A stretch of 64,000 bases of DNA from Baylisascaris procyonis (lineage: Eukaryota; Nematoda; Chromadorea; Rhabditida; Ascarididae), in assembly GCA_037389465.1 (NCBI GenBank), contig JAZARR010000221.1, positions 536,501 through 600,500 of the forward strand, given 5' to 3'. The translations under genes were made by a program, and so were the position numbers. The notes beneath the pieces are model-generated. The model did not search any database, was not told the DNA's origin, and saw only the letters and a list, made by a program, of their open reading frames with translations. Shown piece after piece: positions 27,613 to 39,790 of the stretch (position 1 is its first letter; every line of letters starts with the position of its first letter).

Positions 27613-27797
27613 TTTAGTCGGTCGACAACGAACCGAAAACATTTGATTGCAACCGAAATTCGGCCAAAACCAACTGACTTTCGAAAAAGTACGTAAGTTA
27701 TCGGTCGAAAGTACTCAGCTGAAGGTGAATTTCGGTTGCAACAAAAAACCGACCAATTGATTCTTTTCGGCCAATAAAAACCGACCGAAATTTCGTT
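27613..27797. repeat. Nested inverted repeats (cruciform-forming, CCGAAATT-rich)
   Basis: TTGCAACCGAAATTC at 27647-27661 is matched perfectly by GAATTTCGGTTGCAA at 27727-27741. Inside, ACTTTCGA (27677-27684) pairs with TCGAAAGT (27705-27712). Outside, GTCGGTCGACAACG and ACCGACCGAAA provide weaker pairing. Related CCGAAATT/AATTTCGGTT pieces recur at about 30200-30410 and 35060-35140, suggesting an interspersed non-coding element. Confidence 0.75.
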
Positions 27798-29351
27798 CCT
27801 CGAGCGAAGCTCGACTGAAATATAGAATCAGACGACTAGCGCTGAGTCTTGATTCACCAACAGGGTTGGTTTATTCCAACAACAACAGCAAATCGATGGT
27901 CAGTTATTATCAATAACGTGGAATGGGCTCAAATAAAATGGACGACAACATGGCCACAGTCAAATGGAGTGTTGACGGTCTACTATCCAAGTGTGAGATG
28001 AGAACGATCATTGGAAAAGCAGAATGAGCAGAAACTTTGGAAATAAAAAAAGGAAAGCGTGAAATGGAGAAGGCATGAATTGTTTAGTTCACATTCTCGT
28101 CTATGATGAAAAGTACAACATTGTTTTTCTTAGGTGAATCCAAGAGAATAAAAGCAATAAAAACAGGTGAAGAAAAGGACTGAAAAGGTGATTAAACAGC
28201 TGCAAAACCAGTTAACCTCACTTATATACAGATACAGTTAGACGGTTTAAAAAATAATAAGACGCAGATTTAGAATGAGAATGCGACTACGAAAGATCCA
28301 TTTCGAAATGTGCTACTTTGAAATCGAATGACAGAAGTTGACGAAAAAACGTAAACAAAAAACCTTTATCTCATAATGAATGAACAACCAACAATTAACA
28401 GAGAATATTTACACACTCAGTCAAGATCACTTTGCATCACTTCTCTACCGCGCTGAAGCAATGGGACACACAATCACAAAGAACACAGCAAAATTGATAT
28501 AATTAATACATTCAGAAAATAGGTACATTCCTGCCCATAACAATAACTACCAGCAAAAGAAGTTTAACATTTTTAAAGAAATTTTCAACAATTTTCGCGA
28601 AGTTATCAGCAATTGCCAAAGGTTGGGTCGAGATATGCAGGATCGATGATCCCAAGTCAATTTAGCCAATTCCCAAAGACTTCCCGAAATAGCAAAATAA
28701 GAACAGTATTGTATATGAGCAGGACTGCACAAAACGAACATCGGGCAAAGAACAGCTAGCAACGATATCGTGGGACATCTCTGGAGATCACACAAAGCAG
28801 ACAGTGATGATATTCAAAACACAAAAATCGTCACTGTCCATGTCCTTCTGCTTGCTATCACACCATTTTCTTGCAAATTTCAACTGAAAGCGTTTAAAAA
28901 ACCAAAGATGAAGCAATGCCATTCTTTTCAGAAAAGATCTTCCGGGCATTACCAGTGACCACCGTTGGTAACTCGAACCGTTCACATTCAAAGGATGTTC
29001 TGTACAGTAAGTAGAAGTAGTTTTTGATGAGCTCAGAAAGAATTGCAATCAAAAATGCTCGAAGAGTATCAATCCCTTTGTTCAACAACCATTCATCGAA
29101 AACAACTGAATACATCACTGTCAAACTGCTCAATTTGCAAAACAAAATTACTCAGGATATGCGTCTTTAAGATTCCGCAACTGAATGCACAACAAAAGAC
29201 AGTGAAAATTTTACTTCGATTGGTTACAATCGGCAATAATCACAGAATCGGCTTTATTGAGAAAGGCGTCATGGCGAGAATCGAACTCCGCGGGCAATGC
29301 AATTCGGGGTATCATCGTCCATTCGGGGCATTATCGTCCATCCAGCTTCAG

Positions 29352-29466
29352 CCTAAACTACCCCTAATTAAAACAGCGTGCGCTGATAGAAATTCACGTT
29401 TGCGAGCTTATGTTCGCAAATACAAATTTTCTTCCAGTGCGCGCTGTTTTGATGGGGTAGTTTAGG
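29352..29466. mobile_element. 115-bp hairpin (MITE-like) element
   Basis: CCTAAACTACCCC at the left end is mirrored by GGGGTAGTTTAGG at the right. Pairing continues through AAAACAGCG-TGCGCTG / CAGTGCGCGCTGTTTT and an inner stem TTTGCGAGC / GTTCGCAAA around a TTAT loop. Almost the whole element folds on itself. It has no coding capacity. It is best read as a short foldback or MITE-type insertion, and a structured RNA or small-RNA precursor is the alternative. No clear target-site duplication is visible. Confidence 0.7.
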
Positions 29467-30199
29467 TTTTCATAGAAGGTTATATAAAATTGTAATACCA
29501 TATTTCCGCTCGTCCACCTTCATAAAATATAGTATTCAACGGCATACAATGGATCAATTTGGGAGCCACAAATTCTAAACAAAATTTCATAGCAGAACAC
29601 AATATAACGGCTGAAACAAAAAATGTAAATAATGAATGAACAAAGACAACAGCAATTTTCGTGAGGAAAATAGCAGTGTAAATAGAAAAAGGCGACTAAG
29701 AGGATACCATGCATAGTAGTTATACAAAGAATGGGAAATATTCATATATCCGACAAGAAGAAACCACCAGCTTCTTAATAACGAAAAAAAGAGAATTAAA
29801 ATTATAGTACAAATGAAGTAAACAAAAGTAATATAAATATGAAGACATTTTTCAGTGCTAATAAAAAGGCAAGTTGGATAAAAGGGCTTATGAAGAATCA
29901 ATTTTTGATGCAAACAATTCCGAGCATACATCAAAATCTAAAAGGAAACGTAACGCCAAATAATTCGCATACTGTGAAGCAGTTTGAAACGAATTGTTAC
30001 TTCTCGCCCTTACTTCTCATAACGTCCACTGCAACATAGATTCTCATTACGCAATCCTCTTTCACACTTCAACAAATCAGTTAATTTCCATTGAAGTGAA
30101 AATTATTTTCAGATGTTGGTTTCAAATATAAAATGTCGCAGTACAAATTCTTGCTTTAGCGGCAACCCTGCCTGCAGTGAAGAAATTAGCCTCATGCGC

Positions 30200-30415
30200 A
30201 GTTCTTTAGAATTTCGGTGCTTCACTAAGAAATTCGGTCCTAAGGGCAGATGACAATTAATAACCGATGCATTCGGTCAGAAACGAGCGAGTTTCAAAAC
30301 TTCCTATCGCTTACTGACTGAAGCATTCGAGTAAAAACTGAATTTCGGTTGTAGCCGAAAGGACAAAAAAGGCTGAAATTCCAGTTTTCGAGGGAAATTC
30401 GATCAGTCGGTTATC
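30200..30415. repeat. Diverged CCGAAATT-type repeat
   Basis: This stretch is rich in AAATTCGG, CTGAATTTCGGTTG and GCCGAAAGG pieces similar to the nested inverted repeat at 27613-27797. Similarity is patchy and boundaries are approximate. Confidence 0.4.
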
Positions 30416-33400
30416 ATCATGAGCCTGTATCATATTTCAGGCTGTCCAACCACTTCAAAACAAGCCGCAGACATTCAAAGGCACTGAAACGTTGCATACA
30501 TTTTAAATTAAACCGATCGAGTTTTCGTTATCAAATGATCCGTTGGGATCACTTGAAATATGAAAGCAATGTTCTGCATACTACATTTTTATTGATAATT
30601 TGTGATATTAGATGGTCAAGTGGTATGAATGCAAAACAACATACCATGCTATTTGCTTCGAAGCGCACTCTCGCTTGTCAAATTTCGATTAGCTTTGTTT
30701 TATAGCGAACCTGACTTCCTCTCCACATGCGATTAACGCATAGTTTTCTGTAGCGCATAGGTGATGGCGCATAAGAATACGGTAACGATAACGCAGGATA
30801 CGGAACAATCCTTTCGGTCAGACCATTGCAACTTTTTCATACCGTTCCACTTGCTCGTAAATTTTGTGGACCCATATATATTTATCCAAACGGTGACGTC
30901 TTAGCATCCCAGCTCGAACTTAGTATTGAACACATTCGCTCTAAACGCTTCGGCCCGATGTTAAGATTTAAATTTACTCATTATCTCAATGATGTAATCA
31001 TTAGAAGTCGCCACAAAATATTTACTTATTAATTTATGCTGAGTAAATTTTAAAACGATATGAGGCCTCAAGAAATGTTATTTTTTTAAACAAGAGACAC
31101 TTAATTGCATTAAGGCCCCTCATTGTTTTCGAAGATTGAAATAATTTTTCATATTAACGGCTGATCTCCAAGATCGCCGTCCAAAACGCGAAAGCAACTT
31201 CATATTTCCGTTTATATTTGTTATGATTCTTTTTTTCATTAAAAAAATTCTCTAATGCAATAATAATGATGTCGTAAAAGAAAAATGAACCATAAGAAGA
31301 GCAGTAAACTTATCGAGGTTCTAACTATCAAATGAACAATAAGATAATGGCATTGTTTAATGTGCGGTGATCGTACAAAGGTGATCGTTCCAACTGTAAA
31401 CACACGATTTTTTTTTTCAGGGATCACTTGCAATTTGTCATCTAAGTAAGTGGTACGTCCTCTAGACAAATGCCAAGGCTAAACACGTCATAATGAATTG
31501 AGAAAACTTTCACAGAAAGGTAGTTTTATATGAAATCATCTAAAAATAAATGCCATTAAAGTTGTTAACTTTTTGTGGTGCTCTCTATCTTAGGAAATAT
31601 TAGGCTCGCAAGAGCGGCTAGCTTTTAAAGCATAGATATCGCATCTGTTGAAGAGATTATTTTTCTGCCTAAAAATGCATAATTCTGAGATCTCTTCCTT
31701 AATAAAGCAACTCAATGTGGTATTTATCTGACTATAGGAGGGGTTTTTTTTTTTTTCAATACGAGGCTCTAGATGAACATCAAGTAACCGAGCAGCGTGG
31801 AAAATAAAAACCGCAGAGTTTATATTGCAGCAAGTACTGTACTTTTTAGCAGTTGAGGGCTAATAGTATTTCCATAATCGATATTAAGTAAGGCGTGCGC
31901 ATACGTGTGTGTGTATGTGTGGAGAATGGAGTGCAAAGAGTTCTTATGGAGAAATGTCTTTTTATAAAGAAAATTGTACGTGAATCAAATCTTATGAAAG
32001 AAGAAAAAAGAAAGAAGCAAAAACTTCCATCGATGATTTAAAGCACAGTGATGCGCTTTATTAGTGAGGGGGTTTCAAAGCATTAAATAACCATTATGCG
32101 CCTCACTTAATGCCTCTAACATTCATATTATCGTTGAATAAGCTCTGGATTTCTACACTTGCTTGATGTGTTGGATTATTAGCATTCTTAGATCGAGTCA
32201 TTAGCGAATGAAGGAAACATTCTTATCCTTGTGAATAAACAACAAGAAACAGCAAAGGAATTTTCTCCATTTATAACACTCACAAACTTCAATAAATTTA
32301 CCAAAGTCATTTCCTCATTTTTCCATTCGAAAAATCTTTGACATCAACGTTTCATTGTGATTGATGAACTTTTTCGTCTTTTTTAGCCATTTTAGAACCC
32401 GCCTCTCTCATATATATCATTCGGTTGGGAGAGGTTAAATGTCAGGAATGTGAATTTCAAAACCGGATTCTCAGAGTCACTTGGGTTCAATCCAGTAAAT
32501 TCTATTCTAAGTTGTTGGATACGGTAGGTCCCAATTTGAAATACGATGATCGATGGAGAATAAAAATCTCCGCAATACGTGCTTGCAAAGATTAAGAAAA
32601 TGCTTCATTCGAATGGTGAGAGAGCGACAGAGGAAGGAGAGGACGAAAGAGGGAGGGGTTCACAAAGGAGCGAAAAAAGAGTGAGGAGAAAGGAAAATGC
32701 CGCGAAGTAAAACGGGTGGGAGGAGAGGGCGTTGACAAAACAATACAGTAATTAGGAAACCATGTTGTCGCATAGGCGATATTGCTGTATGCCCTTCATT
32801 ACTGTATTGTCGCTCATAAAGTCTATGACATTTCCTGTTGTACTTCTCGCTAATTGCACTCTGATCGCATTCCTCAATATGTTTTCATCATAAATTGTGG
32901 ACGTGCATTTTTTGAAAATTTTTATCAACGATTGCCTCGCAACTGATTTACTTGTTATGAGTGCAATATGAAGAAAAAAACCTTCCCGTCTTGCTAGCAC
33001 TAACAAAACTTTAAAATCGAAAGAAAAACGAGCTTCAACTTTTTTTCGAGTGCTATGATTCCGCTTAAAAATATGATAACAAGTAAACCTGAAAGAATAA
33101 AGGTTATTTTTTAGTGTTGATCAACTTGTAGATTACTCTTTCACTTGTTCTTACAAACTATTATTGGTGAATTTACTTTCATGCAGAAAAAAATTGGAAC
33201 AAAAAATAAACATTTAACAAGACGGACATTACATTTCAAATTTCCGATCGAAAAACATCGTGCTTGTTTGCAGTTTTTTTTTTCAACGCCCACAGCGTTG
33301 TGCAAATCGTCTTCTACGCTATTTGCAAGCTGCTGCAAAAAATATGCTGCTAGTGAAACGTCATTTCAACGTTTGTTTATCTAGGAAAGAAACGCCATTT

Positions 33401-36400
33401 TGAGAAACCAAGGAGAAGTGACCGTTCCACTTTCACCTCCCACATGCTTTCATAAGCCGAAATATGAGCAGAAGTTCGAGAAAAAACGTTTTGAAGTAAA
33501 CCACATGCATGTCGAATATTAGAATTCGAGTATGATCTCTATCAGAATTTACTGCAGAAGTGCAACTTCTAGCAACTAAGGGACACTATTTACTTTATCA
33601 CAGCTTAAGCACTGACTTACTGCAAGAAAATACCACCACACCGTTCAAAAAGGAAATATTAAGTGACCATTCGGCAGCAGTTGTAGTTATAAAATATTTC
33701 TGCAAAAATTCAGATCTTACTGACTGAGTGGTGATACCAATCGCTAAAATTTGGACAAATATGAGGTCCGAAGAAAAACCATTTTCACAAGCAGTCATAA
33801 AACCTTTCAAAATTAAAAGACCCGGATTTAGGATGAAATCGTAGTTTTTATAGCTGCTGTAGCTCATCTTCATCATTCACCATTTTCGTAATGAGTTCTG
33901 TTCACTTCTCACAAAAAGTTCCAAATTTTAATTTCCTTTTTCTTTTGTTTGATGGTAGAGTTTCACTCTTGTTGTGATATATTTTGCTCCACCTCGGGAA
34001 AGTTTTGAATGCTTTTGGTCGATGTCCTCCTAGTACTCAGAAAATTAACCTTAGGAAATTTGATGACTTCTCCTAGGATGACGAATAATCCAAGTGAAAT
34101 TTTCTCCGCCTTCCTTTTGGATAGGGTTTTTCTTTGCTGTCGGCTAATCAAATATACGAAATTTGCAAAAATCCCAAATCACACCGATCTGCACGCAACG
34201 CCTCCTACTGTTCCTTAAATCGAGGTGAGGAAGCAGCCGAAGCAGTATGAAACGAGCAAATCCTCTACTGTGAAAAATTTAAACCAACAGTTTCGAATAT
34301 TTTGCAATTTCTTTCAAAAAGTACACATAGTAGACAAGAACACAGGTTGTGAAGCAAAAGCAGTAATAAAGAAAACAGTAAAAAGCGAGAAAGAAAAGTT
34401 CGTCCGCTAACAATAGATTTGTTTCGTTCCCCAGTTCCTCTCACTCTACATACCCTCCCCTCCCCCCCCCCACATCCCCCTTTATGCTGCCCTTTACAAT
34501 TTTGCAAACCGCACTTTCGGCTCATGTTTCCGCTTGCTCTTTTTGCACACAAGGAACTGCGCGAAATGCTTGCCACTTCTACGTGCAACGGGCTAGCAAG
34601 TCACTCTCACTTACACATGGGTGCACTTCTTTCGAAACAAAATGGCGCAAGAACTAGCAAGACTTCCTAAGATGCAGTAACCGTTTACTTTACCGTATCG
34701 AATGGGTGTAATTACGAAAATATGCACACTTTTTGCGTCATTCGCCTAAAAACTTCATTGCCTTGAGAAGTTATTGTTTCTCACTCGAATTCGCTCCACA
34801 GAAATGGTGGCGAAGGAGAGGAAGATCTAATATTCGGGCTACTAGTTGGATTAGCAGTCAACGATTTGCTCATCCTAGTAAATATCGGAAAAGCAATGAA
34901 GAAATATCTGCCGATCACTAATGGAGCTAGCCACGGACCGCAACACTTTATAAACCCAACAGTGACCAATTAAAATTCAAAGGAAAATACTCTAAAGTTT
35001 CTCAATGAAAATCCGAACAAGAAATTAACCTGTAATAGATTTTTTAATATAGTTAATGAACCGTAACGAATAATTCGGAAACTGTCAGAGCGACTGAAGT
35101 GACATTCAGTTGAAAATCAGTCGGTTTTGCTTCAGTTTGTGAGCTAATAGAACTCGCTTCAATTGAAGCTTAAGTATCGGCACAAATTTCAACATTGCCA
35201 TCATGCATTAATCTTTTTCATCAATCGTCATTCCTTTCAACAGTAACAAATTGAAAAATGCATCTTATTGTCATAGCCAGCACGATGCGCCCCTTTGAGA
35301 TTCCGCTCACAGCTTGCACGAGCTTTTACGAAATGCACGCAAACTATAGAATATACTTCTCTAAAACTCTAAAAGTCACGTTTAAAAATCGTTTGTCTTT
35401 TATATCAGCACTTAGAGAAGTCCTTCTTATTCAAATGTTTTCGATACGGCATGAATAACGGGATCAAAATCTTGTATTAAGATTGCATGAGCTATCTAAA
35501 GCGTTAATTACCTAATGCAAACATTTATATTTCTTTAGAGGTGATTCAACTTGCATTTTCTTACTACAAGTTAATTTATCATTCTATTAAAAATGTGAAT
35601 TAATGCTTACTCATAAAGCTCATATCATTGCGAAAGAATTTAAGGCGACTGAATCGTTGTACGCATCTTAGCCGTTCTACTTTCCTTTTTGCAGTCTTTT
35701 GCAAATGCACTTTTCTGCAATAAGCGGCATTTCTGCTTTTTCTTTTTTGCAGAAAAATTTAGAACACTACAAATATTGGCTTTGTGAATGCGTTTTGAGT
35801 TTGATTAGGCATAATTCAAACTTTTCAAAAGTTGGAATTAATACATTTAGTAATCGGCGATAGACTTAGAGGTCTCCACTACTTGATTCGACATCTGGGT
35901 GCCAACACATTTTATTCATTTCGCTGAAAGTTGAAGTAAATATTGCCTAAGTATTGTAATCTCTACTGCATCGCAAATAATGCTAGATCGTAATGAGAAG
36001 CTTCGTGGATGGTTGGGTCTGATCGTATGCACAATGAGATAGGGGAGGGGTTGGGACAGCGTGTACACCTCGGATCGTTGGCGTCCTTCTCATTTCTCTC
36101 CCCACGCCGAACACGTCAATATAATAGTTCATATATTAAAAGTGCTCAAGTTGTTCGTAGTTGTTCAGAGGTTGTAAACTACCAATAACAATGATAAAAT
36201 TTAAGCAGTCATTCTGAATTAAATTTTCTACTAGCATTTGCTTTTTACTTGATCGGAAACTTTTTTTTTTGCTTTTTATCACAATAAGGATCCCTTTGTC
36301 CATGAAAATGTTCTGTCGCAATATAATTGTGGAATGGAAGAATTTTTTTTCATTTTAGCTAATGTTTATGCAGAAAAAGATTTTGATATGAATACATTTC

Positions 36401-39400
36401 AAATAAGAATACATTTCAAACCGATCTTTAATGTAAATGACGATCAATTCGACATTTGCACCGGTAAACATGTTACTAAAACACTGCAAAAGAAACAAAA
36501 TAAAGAAAACTAAGAGGCAAATTGGATTATTTCCAGAAAGTGCATCTTGTATTTAAATGTTTAACATCAATAACTCGTAACAAAGCAGTTTATCTGGCCT
36601 TTTCGACCCTTCGAATAAACGGTTTTATCTATGCATCGTGTCCAATGAAGTATTCATACTTATCAAATTCTAGTCTTCTCAGCAAATAAATGAACTTAAT
36701 TTAGTCGTAATGTGGCATGTTTGCCATAATATATACCACCATGGTTCATAGCTTTACTTTTTCTTTATAGACATTCCTAGAGTAGGCAAAGAATTGAAAA
36801 GTTGCGAATAGAACTGGTTGGTGACATACTTCTAATTAAACTTCCCATTATTAATTATTACATACTAAAGTCTCTATTGCTTGCTAAAGTTGGGCAACCT
36901 TGATATACAAATGAGTAGCAATACTACCCTCCACAACATCAATTTTTAAAGCTTATAAAACAGAGCAATAGTGCTTGTTTAAATTATATCAGCAAATAAG
37001 CTTATTGGCAGCCATGTGCAAACAATATTTTGGGGGTTGCCGATTAGCTAACGAAGGCTGTTTGCATAAAATAGCAATTTGTGACACGCATGATTGCGTA
37101 AGCAAGCAAAATGTTGCAGCATGCTCTATAGCAAGAACAATTGTTTGTCTCATATTATACTTTGAACTAACATTGCGGTATGCATTCCAGGCGAAACTTC
37201 AAAGAACACTTAACCATTCGGTTGAACCACTATGGAAAATTTGCATTTTTATGGAGAGTTATTCAGTGCTCGAATAATGAAGCTCAAATATTTATAAGTG
37301 CCACAATTATGGACGAAATAAGATGAAATCAAAATGTGGTACTTTATATATAACGTAACTCATTGATGGAAAATTATATCAGAAGAGAAACAAACTCCAT
37401 TAAAGCATTTCAGGTGCTAAAAGACAATATAGATTCATATAATTTCGAAGCATTAATGGAACTGAAAAAGTATACTATTTCCATTTCTGAGGCTCTCAAA
37501 TTTTGACTTATCAGTCGGCAAATATTTTTGCATCTGTGATAAACATGGGTGATAACGAAAAAACATTTCATATCTGTTTTGTTTTTATGATATATTTCCA
37601 TTGCGATGTTATTGGCGTGCACTTAAATTGTAACTTACCTTGATTGGTATGCAAAAGAATGATTGGCATTATGATTTTGCTAATGATCTTAAATCTTTGA
37701 TATCCTTTAGAGCAAGTATTGCTGCATGGCTTTTGGTTGCGAGCAACACATTGTGGGCACAAAGAGTTTCATAAAGTTTTTAAACTGAGTAAACTTTCAT
37801 TTCAATACTAAAACATTATGAGTCGGAAGAAGGAAACAAGGAGAGAGGGGAGAAGTAGGAGGAAGCACTTGGAAAGGGGCACACATGGAGAGGTGGGAAG
37901 GACAAGAAGCAACAGATCATGCACACAGACTTTTCCGACTATATTTTTCAGAAATGGCCGTGACGATGTAAGGTGAATAAATAAACACTAATACTTAAGA
38001 AGCATATTCTTACCACCAAAATATTTGGAAATACTCCAACCTAGGAAGTGCTTATATGTCTTCCATCGTTCTGCTAAATAATTTCATGCGTAGCTTGAGG
38101 TAACTAACATGCTTCTACACTGTTGATGAGGCTTTATTTGCTTTGTTTTGATGGTAATAGTTGATTAGCATTCACACTTCTTTTAATATTCTCTTATCCC
38201 TTCTATCTCATTGAAGTCCCAAATAACTGCTAGTAAAATGGGCTAACCTGTCCACTTGAAAAGCAAGATCGCTTCGAAACCCTGTATTAGTGACCGGTTC
38301 ATCACCATACGACCACGCGGACGAAATCAGCTCATGCATTGTTAGAAACCAGCTGACCTGTTTACCTTTGAAATCACCAACATCGTTGAGATCCGCCGGC
38401 TCATTATGAATAGCTTTAGAAACCCGACAAACTGAGGGTCTGGAATTTCATGGTTTAGCTACTTCCTTTTCAGCAGCTCATGCCCGGTAGAATATCTTGG
38501 AAATCAGGACACGGATTTATCCACTATGGAATACCGAAATCTGCTGCTGCAACAAAGAAACATTCAGTTGAGCAAACCCATGAGAACTCTTCTAATTCAA
38601 GTGTTGTTTCCATGAGAAGTACATTGTAAAAAAGATTACTTTCAACAGTTGCACGTCCGGAGGAGGCTGCTTAATTGGTTTAAAAAATTATTGAAGAACT
38701 TGATGAACTTTTCAAACTTTTGTGTTATTTGAAATATGAGTATCATTTATTAAAAACGAAATGAAATTCTTTGTGCTCGAACACGTTTTCTGCATTTTGG
38801 CCGGAGCAATGTAGGTTTCCTGTGTGAAAATGTTTAATTCTCATGAAATATTTAGCCATTCGTGAAAGAAATTGGTGTGCGATTAGTTTGTTTGCATGCC
38901 AATATTCGCAACTGAGGTGCATGAAAGTGCATCCTTCACTACATCTGCTGAACATATTTAGCTCTTATGCGCACAAACTTGGGGTCTTTAGGGGGTAGCA
39001 GCTTCAAGTTACGTTCGAAAGCTCATTAACGGGGAGCGAGTTGTCATCGAATCGAAAGCCGATACAAGACCTAATAATAGCAACATGGCGTGCTCGAGAA
39101 ACCACTAAATGAAGCGCACAGCAAGTGCAATTTTTTTCGCATACGACTTGCGAAACTTGGTGAACGAATCTGTCATCGAGTAGGAATTCCTTTCGACAGC
39201 TATAAAGACAATTCCACTCCAGGCGTATTTCTTTCATAATCAATCTATAAAACACATCCTTCACTGTAACTTTTGTTGTGCTCCACGAAACAGCGTTCTA
39301 TGTTGCTTGACTAAGACGGCTCATGAATTATACGGCACGTGTAGCTACGCGAAAAACAACGACCTCAACATTTGTTGTTGTATTGCTTCCAGGAAATATA

Positions 39401-39790
39401 GTCAATATGACGATAACTGGAAATTTTAAGCGTGTACTTCCGGAAGATAACCATATGACGCTCAGTGGGTGGCTTGTTAGACAAAGAGCACATCAATTTC
39501 CGGTATCAAAAGTTAGTCGTAAGAGGTGAAAAGAAGATGGACCGTTTGAAAACCACAAATGTAAAAAAGTGCAATGTGTAAGCGAATACTTAACAAACAC
39601 AGAGAGACGTCACAAAATGAGTAAGCGCGAACTAATGACATCGTGTTATCAAAGCGTTCGCAGCATAATGCAAACATAAAACGCCCCTTATCGGTGGGTG
39701 TGCTTAAAAGAAATCCCCCTGCTAGTTTTCGGGCATTTTTCAGTGGAATCTAGTTGTGCAAATATTCTACTTAGCGTTTTGTGATTACGC

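Larger units (their letters stand above)
25006..39790. other. Long intergenic stretch, no supportable gene
   Basis: Nearly 15 kb with only short open frames. Several (26967-27199, about 30822-31032, 33145-33384) follow a plausible acceptor, but none has a partner exon, a recognisable domain or a paralogue. The stretch holds the TGTCA array, a (TA)n tract, a cruciform repeat and a 115-base hairpin element (annotated separately), and purine-rich tracts near 32.62-32.73 and 37.82-37.91 kb. Confidence 0.55.

Noticed and set aside
29265..29300. tRNA-like T-loop (AGTTCGATTCTCGCC on the minus strand)
   Set aside because: No A-box, anticodon stem or matching acceptor stem could be placed 5' of it, so it is not a tRNA gene.
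36975..37277. Cys-rich 100-codon plus frame
   Set aside because: No ATG at its start, no signal peptide, no regular Cys spacing and no splice evidence.
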